Origin: Bryobacterales bacterium
Lineage (GTDB): Bacteria; Acidobacteriota; Terriglobia; Bryobacterales; UBA6623
Direction of reading: 5' to 3'
Length of the DNA: 37,728 nucleotides
NCBI GenBank assembly: GCA_028819215.1
Contig: JAPPMG010000069.1
Location: forward strand, 1-37,728
Positions 9,320 to 17,238 of this stretch are shown in pieces; positions within the stretch are counted from its first letter, which is position 1; every line of letters starts with the position of its first letter. The notes under the pieces are model-generated. The model was given only the letters and a program-made list of their open reading frames with translations. It made no database searches and was not told the origin of the DNA. A program made the position numbers and the translations under genes.

Positions 9320-9350
9320 GCTCGCGATTCAGGCCGCGCTTCTGTTGGAT

Positions 9351-9379
9351 TTGATTGGTGCTCGGTGCCGGGCTATGCT
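9351..9379 (+). promoter_or_regulatory. Sigma70-type promoter before BNR gene
   Basis: TTGATT at 9351-9356 and TATGCT at 9374-9379 with exactly 17 bases between. The expected start of transcription (about 9386) is only a few bases before the ATG at 9390, so the message would be almost leaderless. This supports the ATG at 9390 over the one at 9375, which lies inside the -10 box. Confidence 0.55.
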
Positions 9380-9389
9380 GGATGCTCTC

Positions 9390-10730
9390 ATGAGGCCCGT
9401 GCTGTTCGCGTTGCTGCTGGCTGGCTGCCCATTGGCGGCCCAGGTCGTGCGCTTCGCCGGAGACGGAGCGCTGAAGATGCTCTATGACAACCGCATGTAT
9501 CCTCAAGCGGTTGTCAGCCGGGGCCAGCTGCACATGGTCTGGCGCGGCGACAAGGGGTTGCCTTGGATTCGCTCCTATGACCTCGCCGCACGCAAGTTTT
9601 CCGAGCCACGCATGCTGCTGACCGGAGCTGGAATCGAAATCGATGCCGAGCGGTTCGAGCGCGACCAACACTTCGCACCGGTAGTGTGGGCTGAGCCGGA
9701 TGGCCGCGTGCACGTCGCTTTCGGCTTCCATCGCACTCCGGGATACCACCTAGCGACGAAGCAGCCTGGCGCCACGGACGCATGGGAGCGGCTTGCCGAG
9801 ATTTCGCAGTCAGTGTCCTACCCGCAAGTCCACAAGCTTGCCGATGGCAGGACGCTGGTCTATTTCCGTGAAAGCGGCCACTTGGGCTTTTGGACCTATC
9901 GCACCTCCGCCGACGGGGGCCGCACCTGGGACAAGCCGAAGAGCCCGGTGATCGACATGGACGCGCCCCCGCACGAGTCGGCGCTGGCGTCCCACGCCGG
10001 CTCGTACCAGACGACACAGGTCAGCGCAGACGGCAGCACGCTGCACATCGCGTTCATTTGGAAAGTCGAGGAACCCATCGCGAGCCAGCGCTACGGATCC
10101 GTACTGCATGACTACACCCGGCGCCACAACCTCTACTATGTCCGGGCCGACCTCGCAAGCGGCAAGGTCTTCAACGCGCACGGCAAGGAACTCGCCAGGC
10201 CTGTGAACTTTGCGAGCGCCCAGCGCGATTGCTTGGTCCTGGACACGCAGGGCGGCAGTGCGTCTGTGGGCCCGTCGATCGCACTCGGGCCGGACAGCGA
10301 GCCGAACTTTCTGCTGCCGGTATCGGGGGAGACACCCTACGCTTCGACGTTCTATTTCGTCCGCATGCGGGGAGGCAAGTGGGAGAAGACCCCTCTCACC
10401 GGGACCGGGCATCCGTTCAATTCGACTCACTTGGTGGCGCGCCCGGACGGGTCCTTCCAAGCCTTCTTGATCGCCGGCGATAGCGAGACCAACGAGGACA
10501 CGCTCATGAACAGCTACGGCTGGGGCGACCGCGTCGAGGAATGGGTCTCTGACGTTTCGGGCACCCGCTGGAAGCGCGCCCGCGACCTCACGCCCAAGAA
10601 GGGATTGCGCTACCAAAGCGTCAAGTTCGTGCGCGGCGCAGGCGGACAGAGGGTGGACGACCTGCTGCTGTTCTATGCCTGGCAGGGAACCGGCAAGGGC
10701 TCGGCGTATTTGCTGGACGAGCGCGACTAG
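9390..10730 (+). CDS. Secreted BNR_4-type beta-propeller protein
   Basis: 446-residue exported protein. Its signal peptide is RPVLFALLLAGCPLAAQ, cut near residue 17-18. It contains repeated beta-propeller blades, including a clear Asp-box at residues 173-180 (SADGGRTW) and blade-like segments such as YPQAVVSRGQLHMVWRG, HFAPVVWAEPDGRVHVAFG and NSTHLVARPDGSFQAFLIAG. This matches the BNR_4 family, which includes ulvan-lyase-like and sialidase-like proteins; whether this one is an enzyme or a binding protein cannot be told. The start was chosen from the signal peptide and promoter position. It stands alone, with a 343-bp gap upstream and Rpn convergent downstream. A role in polysaccharide attack outside the cytoplasm is plausible. 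Confidence 0.8.
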   Translation: MRPVLFALLLAGCPLAAQVVRFAGDGALKMLYDNRMYPQAVVSRGQLHMVWRGDKGLPWIRSYDLAARKFSEPRMLLTGAGIEIDAERFERDQHFAPVVWAEPDGRVHVAFGFHRTPGYHLATKQPGATDAWERLAEISQSVSYPQVHKLADGRTLVYFRESGHLGFWTYRTSADGGRTWDKPKSPVIDMDAPPHESALASHAGSYQTTQVSADGSTLHIAFIWKVEEPIASQRYGSVLHDYTRRHNLYYVRADLASGKVFNAHGKELARPVNFASAQRDCLVLDTQGGSASVGPSIALGPDSEPNFLLPVSGETPYASTFYFVRMRGGKWEKTPLTGTGHPFNSTHLVARPDGSFQAFLIAGDSETNEDTLMNSYGWGDRVEEWVSDVSGTRWKRARDLTPKKGLRYQSVKFVRGAGGQRVDDLLLFYAWQGTGKGSAYLLDERD

Positions 10731-11040
10731 TGTTGCGTCAGGACATGATTCTTGGACAAGCCGAGGTAAACCCACTCATCTAGCATCGTCGGATCATGCT
10801 GCGTTCCCACAGCCTAATGCCAGGCGGTCGAGCTGCACCCGCGGAGCATGTTCTCTCTGCCCGTCGATGCGCGAAGCGCAACGCTGCTGGCAGTCTTCGT
10901 CCTAGTGCTTAGCCTCTTTGCGCGATTCTCCAATTGCCTGCACTGCCGACCTCGACTAGCCGCTGCCACCCTCCGGTGGCCGATCGTTGTCGGCGCTTGG
11001 TGCAGTGCTCTATCTCATGCGGTGGCGCTGGCGAGCTGCC
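10731..11040. other. 310-bp gap between convergent genes
   Basis: Lies between the ends of the BNR and Rpn genes. A long proline/alanine-rich + frame runs through it but continues antisense into the Rpn gene and looks like a shadow. No terminator with a clear T-run was found. Confidence 0.5.
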
Positions 11041-12018
11041 CTACAGTGCGCGGACCTTGGCGAGCAAGGCTTCGCTGCTGTCGCACGTCAGCAAGAACAC
11101 GCCCATCTCGTCCAGCGCTTGCACCGACCGGCACATTCCCAACGCCGGTGCCACCTCGGCAGCGAACGCTTCGCCGAACTTGTGACGCACCTGATTTAGC
11201 AGTCCCTCGCTGCGCCCCTTGGCGAGTCCCTTGGCCTCCGCCGCCTCTCGGAAGTTGTCCTCCCATGTCCTCATCTCACCCTCCAGCACCTCTACCAATT
11301 CCTGCAGGTCCGCAACCTCTTCCGCATCCAAGGCCGGCTGCCAGCCCGCCGGCACCAGCACCTTCATTATCCACCGCACCAACACCCGCCGCAAATCCGC
11401 CCATTCCTCCCCCCTCAGCCATTCCGCGAGCAGTTCCAACTCGCCCCGGCCCGCCTCCAGCGACTCCGCACGCTGCAGCCGGAACACCGCGTCGGCCACG
11501 TTGCGCAGGGCCCGGTCCAAGCCCCGATTGCGCCACACGTCGACCAGCAGGTAGGGCATCCGCAGGCCATACGGCACCAGCCCCGGCAGCGTCCGGTCGA
11601 TCAACTCATGCACGTCCGCGCAAGCCGGCCAGGCCGCCTTGCCGCTGTAGACCACCAGCGGCAGCACCTGCGGCAGCCGCCGCGCAGCGCGCACCTCCGC
11701 GCGCGCCAGCAAGCCGCGGTAAAACTGGCCGACATAGTTGGCCATGCGCAGCGGCATGGTCCAGTCGGGCTGGGCTTGGAACTCGAGCATGAGGTAGACG
11801 TAGAGCTGGCCGCCCTGGCGGGTCTGCACCTCCCAGATCATGTCGTTCTCGCTTTGCTGCAGCCCATCGCTGACGTGGCGGGCCGCGACGCGCTTGAGGG
11901 TGGACATATCGAGCCGGTCGCCGACCACGCTGCGGGCGAAGCCCAGCACGAGCGATTCAAGGATCAGCGGGTGTTCGAAGAGAGCGCGGCTAGCGCCGTC
12001 GTGGGAGGGCTGAGACAT
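11041..12018 (-). CDS. Rpn-family PD-(D/E)XK nuclease (Transposase_31 type)
   Basis: 325-residue protein of the Rpn/YhgA-like recombination-promoting nuclease family (PF04754). The nuclease core is in the first ~130 residues: Asp59 in NDMIW, then Glu79-x-Gln81 in YLMLEFQAQPD, the E-x-Q form of the PD-(D/E)XK active site, followed by MRMANYVGQFY-like helices and VLPLVVYSGK. The C-terminus has the usual DUF4351-like helical tail (GLAKGRSEGLLNQVRHKFG). In E. coli, RpnA cuts DNA with Mg/Ca and promotes RecA-independent recombination; such genes are also recognised as toxin-like or mobile. An insertion sequence lies only 42 bases upstream of its ATG and probably altered its promoter. The active-site residues look intact. 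Confidence 0.82.
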   Translation of the reverse strand: MSQPSHDGASRALFEHPLILESLVLGFARSVVGDRLDMSTLKRVAARHVSDGLQQSENDMIWEVQTRQGGQLYVYLMLEFQAQPDWTMPLRMANYVGQFYRGLLARAEVRAARRLPQVLPLVVYSGKAAWPACADVHELIDRTLPGLVPYGLRMPYLLVDVWRNRGLDRALRNVADAVFRLQRAESLEAGRGELELLAEWLRGEEWADLRRVLVRWIMKVLVPAGWQPALDAEEVADLQELVEVLEGEMRTWEDNFREAAEAKGLAKGRSEGLLNQVRHKFGEAFAAEVAPALGMCRSVQALDEMGVFLLTCDSSEALLAKVRAL

Positions 12019-12051
12019 CGGAGTTGCTGGCTAGAATAGACCTGTTTATAA

Positions 12052-12060
12052 ATTGAGTAT
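12052..12060. repeat. Target-site duplication, left copy
   Basis: ATTGAGTAT directly abuts the left inverted repeat of the insertion sequence and is repeated at 13084-13092. One more base (A) also matches on the outer side, giving 10 identical bases. The IS1595 family usually makes 8-bp duplications. Confidence 0.75.
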
Positions 12061-13083
12061 TATGGCTATGCACTTAGGTCTAGCTTGATGGCCCCGTCCG
12101 AGACTTAAGTCCTTGGTAGGTAATGGCTTCCTTGACTACCAATTCTTCGGCCAATCGAAAGAAGATGTTTCCGACATGCCGGCTCTTGCGCCGGTTGAAG
12201 CGGAACGTGAACTCGTCCAAATACAGTTGCAGGTGTTTCGCACCCACGGCTCCCTGATGGGTGCCGATCAGCCAGCGCTTGAGCAGCGAGACGACAAGGT
12301 GGACATGGGGGAATTCCGCGGCCGTGATTTCGTCGTCACCCCGTGTGGGGGTCACATGATGCTCGTAACCAGCCTGCTGCAGGTCACCGTAGCCGCGCCA
12401 GCCGTCCGTATGCACCGTGCTGCCGGGCTCCACGCAATCGTTGACGAACTGCCCCAGACACCCTCCGGAGGCGTTCGCAACGTGACGCATGCGAATCCGT
12501 TGCATGCGATCGCCATCCAATTCCACGGCGACCAGGACGAGGCACTTGCTGACCAGCTGGCGTCCGCGGACACCTGCCTCCTGTCCTCCCACATACGCCT
12601 CGTCCACTTCCACCAGGCCGCTCAAGCGTTCGCGGCCCAGCCGGACCATGGCAGCGCGGAGCTTCTGCAACAGCAGCCAGGCCGTGCGATAGCTGCCCAG
12701 TCCCAGAGCGCGCTGCAGGCCGGCAGCGCTGAGTCCGGTCTTCTGCGTGCAGGCCAGCCACATAGCTAGAAACCAGCCGCGCAGCGGAACCCGGCTCTTG
12801 TGCAGCACGGTACCAGCCGTGGCGGAGGTCTGCACCTTGCAGGAGGCACAGAAAAACTGACCCCGGATCGTCCGCCACGCCCGCGTGCCGCCGCACCACG
12901 GACAGACGAAGCCCGCTGGCCAGCGCAGACGAATCAGGTACTCCCGGCAATCGTCGTCGGTAGCGAACTGATCGGCGAACTCAAGCAGGTTTTTCGGGAA
13001 ATCACCGAAATCCTTCGGATCGAGTGAATCGGAGCCATTTCCGGCCATATCACGAGTTTACTAGATTTAAGTGCATAGCCATA
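12061..13083 (-). mobile_element. Complete IS1595-family (ISXO2-like) insertion sequence
   Basis: A 1023-bp element with 23-bp terminal inverted repeats, 12061-12083 and 13061-13083, matching at 21 of 23 positions (outer core TATGGCTATGCACTTA on both ends). It carries one transposase gene on the - strand. It is flanked by the 9-10 bp direct repeat ATTGAGTAT. The transposase frame is uninterrupted, so the element looks recent and possibly active. It has landed in an AT-rich patch just upstream of the Rpn gene. Confidence 0.85.
12080..13048 (-). CDS. ISXO2-like transposase (IS1595 family)
   Basis: 322-residue DDE-type transposase. The N-terminal zinc ribbon has Cys49-x-x-Cys52 (CPWCGG) and Cys67-x-x-Cys70 (CASC), followed by a helical part (TGLSAAGLQRALGLGSYRTAW) and the ISXO2 catalytic domain. 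The acidic residues are Asp149 (VEVDEAYVGG) and Asp215 (HTDGWRGY), with the conserved SLLKRWLIGTHQ and YLDEFTFRFNRR blocks near the end. It nearly fills the element, with its stop about 20 bases from the left end. It cuts and inserts the element's ends; length and motifs are those of a full family member. Confidence 0.92.
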   Translation of the reverse strand: MAGNGSDSLDPKDFGDFPKNLLEFADQFATDDDCREYLIRLRWPAGFVCPWCGGTRAWRTIRGQFFCASCKVQTSATAGTVLHKSRVPLRGWFLAMWLACTQKTGLSAAGLQRALGLGSYRTAWLLLQKLRAAMVRLGRERLSGLVEVDEAYVGGQEAGVRGRQLVSKCLVLVAVELDGDRMQRIRMRHVANASGGCLGQFVNDCVEPGSTVHTDGWRGYGDLQQAGYEHHVTPTRGDDEITAAEFPHVHLVVSLLKRWLIGTHQGAVGAKHLQLYLDEFTFRFNRRKSRHVGNIFFRLAEELVVKEAITYQGLKSRTGPSS

Positions 13084-13092
13084 ATTGAGTAT
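13084..13092. repeat. Target-site duplication, right copy
   Basis: Second copy of ATTGAGTAT, directly after the right inverted repeat of the insertion sequence. Confidence 0.75.
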
Positions 13093-13664
13093 AATACTAA
13101 GAATAGATAATTGACAAATATAGAGAAATATAAAGCGAATAAATAAAGAAATTATAGGCGTTCTCAGTGGGCTCGCACCCGGGCATGCCGGTGACCCGGC
13201 CGCCGTGGGCGTACTGCTTCTGTGCGTGCCCTACGAGCGGGACCGCCGGGGTACGGCGTTGCGCCAGCCGAGCCGGAATGGGAGAGTCGCTCAACTCGCG
13301 GTCAGCTTCGCTGCCCTCTGGAGCGATCACATCTGCATCGCAGGCTAGGGCAACACCATCCCTCTTGGACCTGATCACCGACCATCTTCGGATGTGCTGT
13401 CGGGCAGCTCGGACGATGTTCAGCGACCACGCATGACGCAGCCATGGCCCGATCCAAGCCGTTACTCCAACGGCCCGGGCGGTGTAGCGCGGCGCGGTAG
13501 CGCAAGCACTAGCCCCTCGTACGAGCGCGTCCCGAGCCGCATGCGGTGCGAGGTGCGGGGCACATGGTCCTGCGCAATAGCCCAAATTCGAGCCGTGACG
13601 CAACACCAGCTCGCGGAGGGAACGCGCAGCCCCCCGGTCGCCGCCCCGGTAACGGCGGAGTCCG
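13084..13664. other. AT-rich island and non-coding stretch
   Basis: The first ~75 bases are very AT-rich (about one fifth G+C) and, with 12040-12060 on the other side of the insertion sequence, form one interrupted AT-rich patch. It was probably the original upstream region of the Rpn gene. The remaining ~500 bases are GC-rich with several overlapping short frames on both strands, none with recognisable domains or a good start. I see no gene there. Confidence 0.6.
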
Positions 13665-14120
13665 CTACGGCTCCAATTGGAGCGAGTGGATCTCTTTCAC
13701 GAATTGCTGCTCGTCCTGGAAGTCGCGGTAGACTGACGCGAAGCGCACATAGGCCACCCGGTCGACTCGTTTGAGTTCCTGCATCAGCAACTCGCCGATC
13801 CTGCTCGTGGGGCACTCGCCTTCGGGGGATCCCATCACCTCGGACTCGGCGGCGCTCACCATGGCTTCGATGGCGGCCATCGGCACGGGCCGCTTCTCGC
13901 AAGCCCGCATCAACCCTTGCAGCACCTTCTTGCGGTCGAAGCGCTCGCGGTGGAGGTCCTTCTTCACGACCATGACGGGCAACTCTTCGACCCGCTCGTA
14001 GGTGGTGAAGCGGCGCTTGCAGGACAAGCAGTCGCGACGGCGCCGGATTACCTCCTCCCCTTTGGTCGTGCGGGAGTCGATCACTTTGTTCTTCAGGTGG
14101 CCGCAGTACGGGCAGAGCAC
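13665..14120 (-). CDS. nrdR: Transcriptional repressor NrdR
   Basis: Regulator of ribonucleotide reductase genes, acting through ATP/dATP sensing and NrdR boxes. A zinc ribbon at the very N-terminus (LCPYCGHLKNKVIDSR, then CLSCKRRFTTYERVE) is followed by an ATP-cone domain (VVKKDLHRERFDRKKVLQGLMRACEKRPV). NrdR proteins normally begin with M-x-CPYCG, so the GTG at 14118-14120 is the preferred start, giving 151 residues. An upstream in-frame GTG at 14168 would add 16 residues with no family match. It is divergent from the sulfatase gene with about 66 bases between. No nrd gene is in the window, as is usual for this regulator. Confidence 0.93.
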   Translation of the reverse strand: MLCPYCGHLKNKVIDSRTTKGEEVIRRRRDCLSCKRRFTTYERVEELPVMVVKKDLHRERFDRKKVLQGLMRACEKRPVPMAAIEAMVSAAESEVMGSPEGECPTSRIGELLMQELKRVDRVAYVRFASVYRDFQDEQQFVKEIHSLQLEP

Positions 14121-14173
14121 GGTGGGGCCGGCGGCTTGCGCCGGAACTACGATTCTAACCGTTAGCACCTCGC

Positions 14174-14179
14174 TATACT
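14174..14179 (+). promoter_or_regulatory. -10 box before sulfatase gene
   Basis: TATACT seven bases before the sulfatase ATG. No good -35 box at 17 bases. If used, transcription would begin at or next to the ATG (leaderless message). Confidence 0.4.
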
Positions 14180-14186
14180 TTGGGTC

Positions 14187-16028
14187 ATGCTTTCCAGGAT
14201 CGCGCTTCTGGCCGCCCTAGTTGCGACGGCTGCCGGCGCCGACAGCCCCAACATCTTGTGGATCAGCTCCGAGGACAACGGCCCGCACCTCGGAGTGTAC
14301 GGGGACGCGTACGCGGACACTCCCAATCTCGACGCGCTAGGCGCCAAGGGCATGATTTACCGCCGCGCTTGGTCGACCGCGCCGGTCTGCGCTCCGGCGC
14401 GCACCACCATCATCAGCGGGATGTACCCCCCGTCGACCGGCGCTCAGCACATGCGCTCGCTGACACGGCTGCCCTCTTCGATGCGCATGTTCCCCCAATA
14501 CCTCAGAGACGCCGGCTATTACGTCTCGAACAACGCCAAGGAAGACTACAACCTGGAGAAGCCCGGCCAGGTCTGGGACGAGTCGAGCCGCCAGGCGCAC
14601 TGGCGCAAGCGCGCGCTGGGCCAGCCGTTCTTCGCGGTTTTCAATTTCACCGTCACCCACGAATCCCAGATCCGGCGCCGGCCGCACACCCCGGTCCACG
14701 ATTCCGCCAAGGTGCGCGTGCCGGCCTACCATCCCGACACCGAGGAGAGCCGCACCGACTGGGCCCAGTACCACGACAAGATCAGCGAGATGGACGCGAT
14801 GGCGGGCAAGGTGCTGGCCGAACTGCGCGAGGACGGGCTCGAAGAGGACACGATCGTCTTCTACTGGGCCGATCACGGGCCCGGCATGCCGCGCGGCAAG
14901 CGCTGGACCTACAATTCCGGTCTCCACGTCCCTCTGATCCTGCACATACCGGAGAAGTTCGAGCACCTGCGCCCCGCCGAGTACGCGGTCGGCGGCGAGA
15001 GCGAGCGCTTGGTCGGATTCGTCGATTTCGCGCCGACGGTCCTGAGCTTGGCCGGCGTCGAGCCGCCGGACCACTTCCAGGGCTACGCCTTCGCCGGTGA
15101 ATTCGAAGCGGCTCCACAGCCGTACATCTACGGCTTTCGCGGCAGGATGGACGAGCGCTACGACATGGTTCGCAGCGTGACCGACGGCCGCTTTATCTAC
15201 ATCCGCAACTTCATGCCTCACCGCATCTACGGGCAGTACATCCAGTACATGTTCCAGACCCCGACCACCGCCGTGTGGCACCGCCTGTACCACGCGGGCA
15301 AGCTCCAGCGACCCCGGACACACTTTTGGGAAACCAAGCCCGCCGAGGAACTCTACGATCTGGAGCGGGATCCCGACGAGACGCAGAATCTGGCTGCTAG
15401 CCCCGAGCATCGCATGAATCTCGAGCGCTTGCGGGCGGCACGCCGCGAGTGGTCGCTGTCGATCCGTGACCTCGGCTTTCTGCCCGAGAGTGCGATTCAT
15501 AGCCGCGCCGGAGATGACGCTCCGCATTCGATGGGTGCCAACCCCATGCGCTTTCCGCTCGGGCGCATCATGCGCATGGCGGAACTGGCATCGTCCATGG
15601 AGGCAGGAGCGGAGGCCGATTTGCGGCAGGGCTTGGACGACTCCGACAGCGCGGTGCGCTATTGGGCGGCTCTAGGGGCCCTTATGCGTGGACGTGACGG
15701 CGTCCGAGCGCTGGCTGGCCCATTGGCGACGGCGCTGGACGACGCGGACCCGGCCGTGCGGATTGCTGCCGGCGAGGCGCTGGGACGTTATGGCAGCGAT
15801 GCCGAGGCCCGGCGTGCGCTTGAGGTGCTCGTGCAGCACGCCGATACGCGCGACGACGGCTTGTTCGTTGCAATGGCCGCGCTGAACGCGCTGGACTACA
15901 TGGACGAGCGAGCCAGCCCTGCCCTTGAGAGGATCTTGGCCGTGCCACAGGAAGATCCGCGCTATGACCGGCGTTTTCGCGCCTACCTGCCAAACTTGGT
16001 CGGCAAGATCCGGGCCGATGCGGAATAG
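14187..16028 (+). CDS. Secreted sulfatase with C-terminal HEAT-like repeats
   Basis: 613-residue type I sulfatase (PF00884). The signal peptide is LSRIALLAALVATAAGA, followed by PNILWISSEDNGPHLGVYG (metal-binding Asp). The C-x-P-x-R signature is at residues 68-72 (CAPAR), where Cys68 would be converted to formylglycine by a maturase not found in this window. A second metal site is suggested by YWADHGPGMPRGKRW. After about residue 470 the protein has alpha-helical repeats of HEAT/PBS-lyase type (DDSDSAVRYWAALGALMRG, DDADPAVRIAAGEALGRYG), beyond the usual sulfatase length. Such fusions occur in Planctomycetes and Acidobacteria. It probably removes sulfate esters from polysaccharides outside the cytoplasm; specificity unknown. 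Confidence 0.9.
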   Translation: MLSRIALLAALVATAAGADSPNILWISSEDNGPHLGVYGDAYADTPNLDALGAKGMIYRRAWSTAPVCAPARTTIISGMYPPSTGAQHMRSLTRLPSSMRMFPQYLRDAGYYVSNNAKEDYNLEKPGQVWDESSRQAHWRKRALGQPFFAVFNFTVTHESQIRRRPHTPVHDSAKVRVPAYHPDTEESRTDWAQYHDKISEMDAMAGKVLAELREDGLEEDTIVFYWADHGPGMPRGKRWTYNSGLHVPLILHIPEKFEHLRPAEYAVGGESERLVGFVDFAPTVLSLAGVEPPDHFQGYAFAGEFEAAPQPYIYGFRGRMDERYDMVRSVTDGRFIYIRNFMPHRIYGQYIQYMFQTPTTAVWHRLYHAGKLQRPRTHFWETKPAEELYDLERDPDETQNLAASPEHRMNLERLRAARREWSLSIRDLGFLPESAIHSRAGDDAPHSMGANPMRFPLGRIMRMAELASSMEAGAEADLRQGLDDSDSAVRYWAALGALMRGRDGVRALAGPLATALDDADPAVRIAAGEALGRYGSDAEARRALEVLVQHADTRDDGLFVAMAALNALDYMDERASPALERILAVPQEDPRYDRRFRAYLPNLVGKIRADAE

Positions 16029-16053
16029 GCCGCGCCGCGAGTTTGGAGCGCTT

Positions 16054-16062
16054 TGCTAGGAT
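16054..16062 (+). promoter_or_regulatory. Extended -10 before beta-lactamase-like gene
   Basis: TGCTAGGAT (TG-n-TAGGAT) ends nine bases before the ATG at 16072, again implying a transcript that starts almost at the start codon. No matching -35 box. Confidence 0.4.
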
Positions 16063-16071
16063 TCTCAGCGG

Positions 16072-17160
16072 ATGAGGCGCAGGACTTTCTTGACTACGGC
16101 GCTGGCGGGCTCGATCGCGCGCGCCGCGCGCCGCGACGATCTCGAGGCGGCCGCGGAGTTGGTCGCTGCGCAGGTCACGGGTGGAGCGGTAGCGGGCGCC
16201 GTGCTCGACATCCGACGCGACGGGGACGTGTTCCAGCGTCACTACGGCAGTGCCTCGACAGCAGACGCGATATTCTTGCTGGCTTCGATTACCAAGCCGA
16301 TGACCGCCGCTGGCGCGATGCTGCTGGCCGACCGCGGGGAACTGAAGTTGGCCGACCCGGTCAGGCGCTTCATCCCGGAGTTCAGCGCAGGGGCGCGCGC
16401 CCGCGTTACCGTCAAGCACTTGCTGACGCACACGTCCGGCTTGCCAGACCAACTCCCTGAGAACGTCGAGCTGCGCAAGCGGAACGCTCCCTTGAGCGAA
16501 TTCGTCGAGCGCACGATCCGCACGCCCCTGCTGTTCGAGCCGGGCACGCGCTATTCCTACCAGAGCATGGGCATCCTGTTGCTGGCCGAGATTTGCGAGC
16601 GCATCACGGGCACGGCTTTTCCCGAATACTTGGAGCAGAGCCTGTTCCGGCCGCTCGCGATGGAGCGCACGGCCTTGGGCCTGGGCCGGATCCGCTTGGA
16701 TCAGACCCAGCGCAGCCAAGTCGAGCAAGGCCCTCCGCACGGCGGGCAAGGCAGGCCCGAGGCGTCCCACTGGGACTGGAACAGCCGCTACTGGCGCGAG
16801 CTGGCGTCCCCATGGGGCGGCGCCCATTCCAGCGCGGCGGACGTGTCGAGGTTCTTTCTCGAGTTTCTGGCACCGGAACGGGCTCAGGTGCTGCGTCCCG
16901 CGACGGCGGCGCTGATGGTGCGAAACCACACGTCCAAGCTCGGCAGGCCGCGAGGCCTGGGCTTCGCTCTCGGACGCGGGGCGGGGGCTGGCTGCTCGGA
17001 GCGGACTGCGTGGCACGGCGGGGCCACCGGGACGCTCGCTTGGGCGGATCCGCAGTCCGGAGTGCGCTTCGTGCTCTTGACCACACTGCCCAACACAGTG
17101 GCGAACAAGCTGCTGATCGGTCCTGTGTCGGACTTGGTGTCCCAGGCCAGCCAAGCCTAA
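16072..17160 (+). CDS. Exported serine hydrolase, class C beta-lactamase fold
   Basis: 362-residue member of PF00144 (class C beta-lactamases, DD-peptidases and EstB-type esterases). The N-terminus is Tat-like (MRRRTFLTTALAGSIARAA). The catalytic S-x-x-K is Ser72-I-T-Lys75, and the third box is His315-Gly-Gly in WHGGATG. At the Y-x-N position the sequence is YQS (163-165 in RYSYQSMG), so the Asn is replaced, which favours an esterase or peptidase over a true cephalosporinase. It follows the sulfatase by 43 bases. Likely exported; substrate unknown, and antibiotic resistance should not be assumed. Confidence 0.85.
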   Translation: MRRRTFLTTALAGSIARAARRDDLEAAAELVAAQVTGGAVAGAVLDIRRDGDVFQRHYGSASTADAIFLLASITKPMTAAGAMLLADRGELKLADPVRRFIPEFSAGARARVTVKHLLTHTSGLPDQLPENVELRKRNAPLSEFVERTIRTPLLFEPGTRYSYQSMGILLLAEICERITGTAFPEYLEQSLFRPLAMERTALGLGRIRLDQTQRSQVEQGPPHGGQGRPEASHWDWNSRYWRELASPWGGAHSSAADVSRFFLEFLAPERAQVLRPATAALMVRNHTSKLGRPRGLGFALGRGAGAGCSERTAWHGGATGTLAWADPQSGVRFVLLTTLPNTVANKLLIGPVSDLVSQASQA

Positions 17161-17224
17161 GCGCCCTGTCAAGGCCGGGCGCTCGCCAGCCGTTTCTCCC
17201 TGCGGCGTCCCGCCCGCTCCGCGC

Positions 17225-17230
17225 TAGCCT
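17225..17230 (+). promoter_or_regulatory. Weak -10-like box before pyrF
   Basis: TAGCCT eight bases before the ATG at 17239; the GGAG directly touching the ATG is too close to serve as a normal Shine-Dalgarno. It fits the leaderless pattern of neighbouring genes but is weak alone. Confidence 0.25.
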
Positions 17231-17238
17231 AGACGGAG

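Larger units (their letters stand above)
9047..9389. other. 343-bp gap with inverted repeat and promoter
   Basis: No gene is seen. It holds the 11-bp inverted repeat at 9258-9319 and the promoter at 9351-9379, listed separately. The reading frame of the next gene is open through part of this stretch, but that part lacks coding character and lies before the signal peptide. Confidence 0.6.

Noticed and set aside
10848..11792. 314-residue + frame rich in Pro/Ala/Arg
   Set aside because: Antisense to the Rpn nuclease, low complexity, no start signals; the - strand has clear PD-(D/E)XK residues.
14160..14185. Possible NrdR box (CTATACTTTG) between nrdR and the sulfatase gene
   Set aside because: Several mismatches to the palindromic consensus, and it is explained by the sulfatase -10 box.
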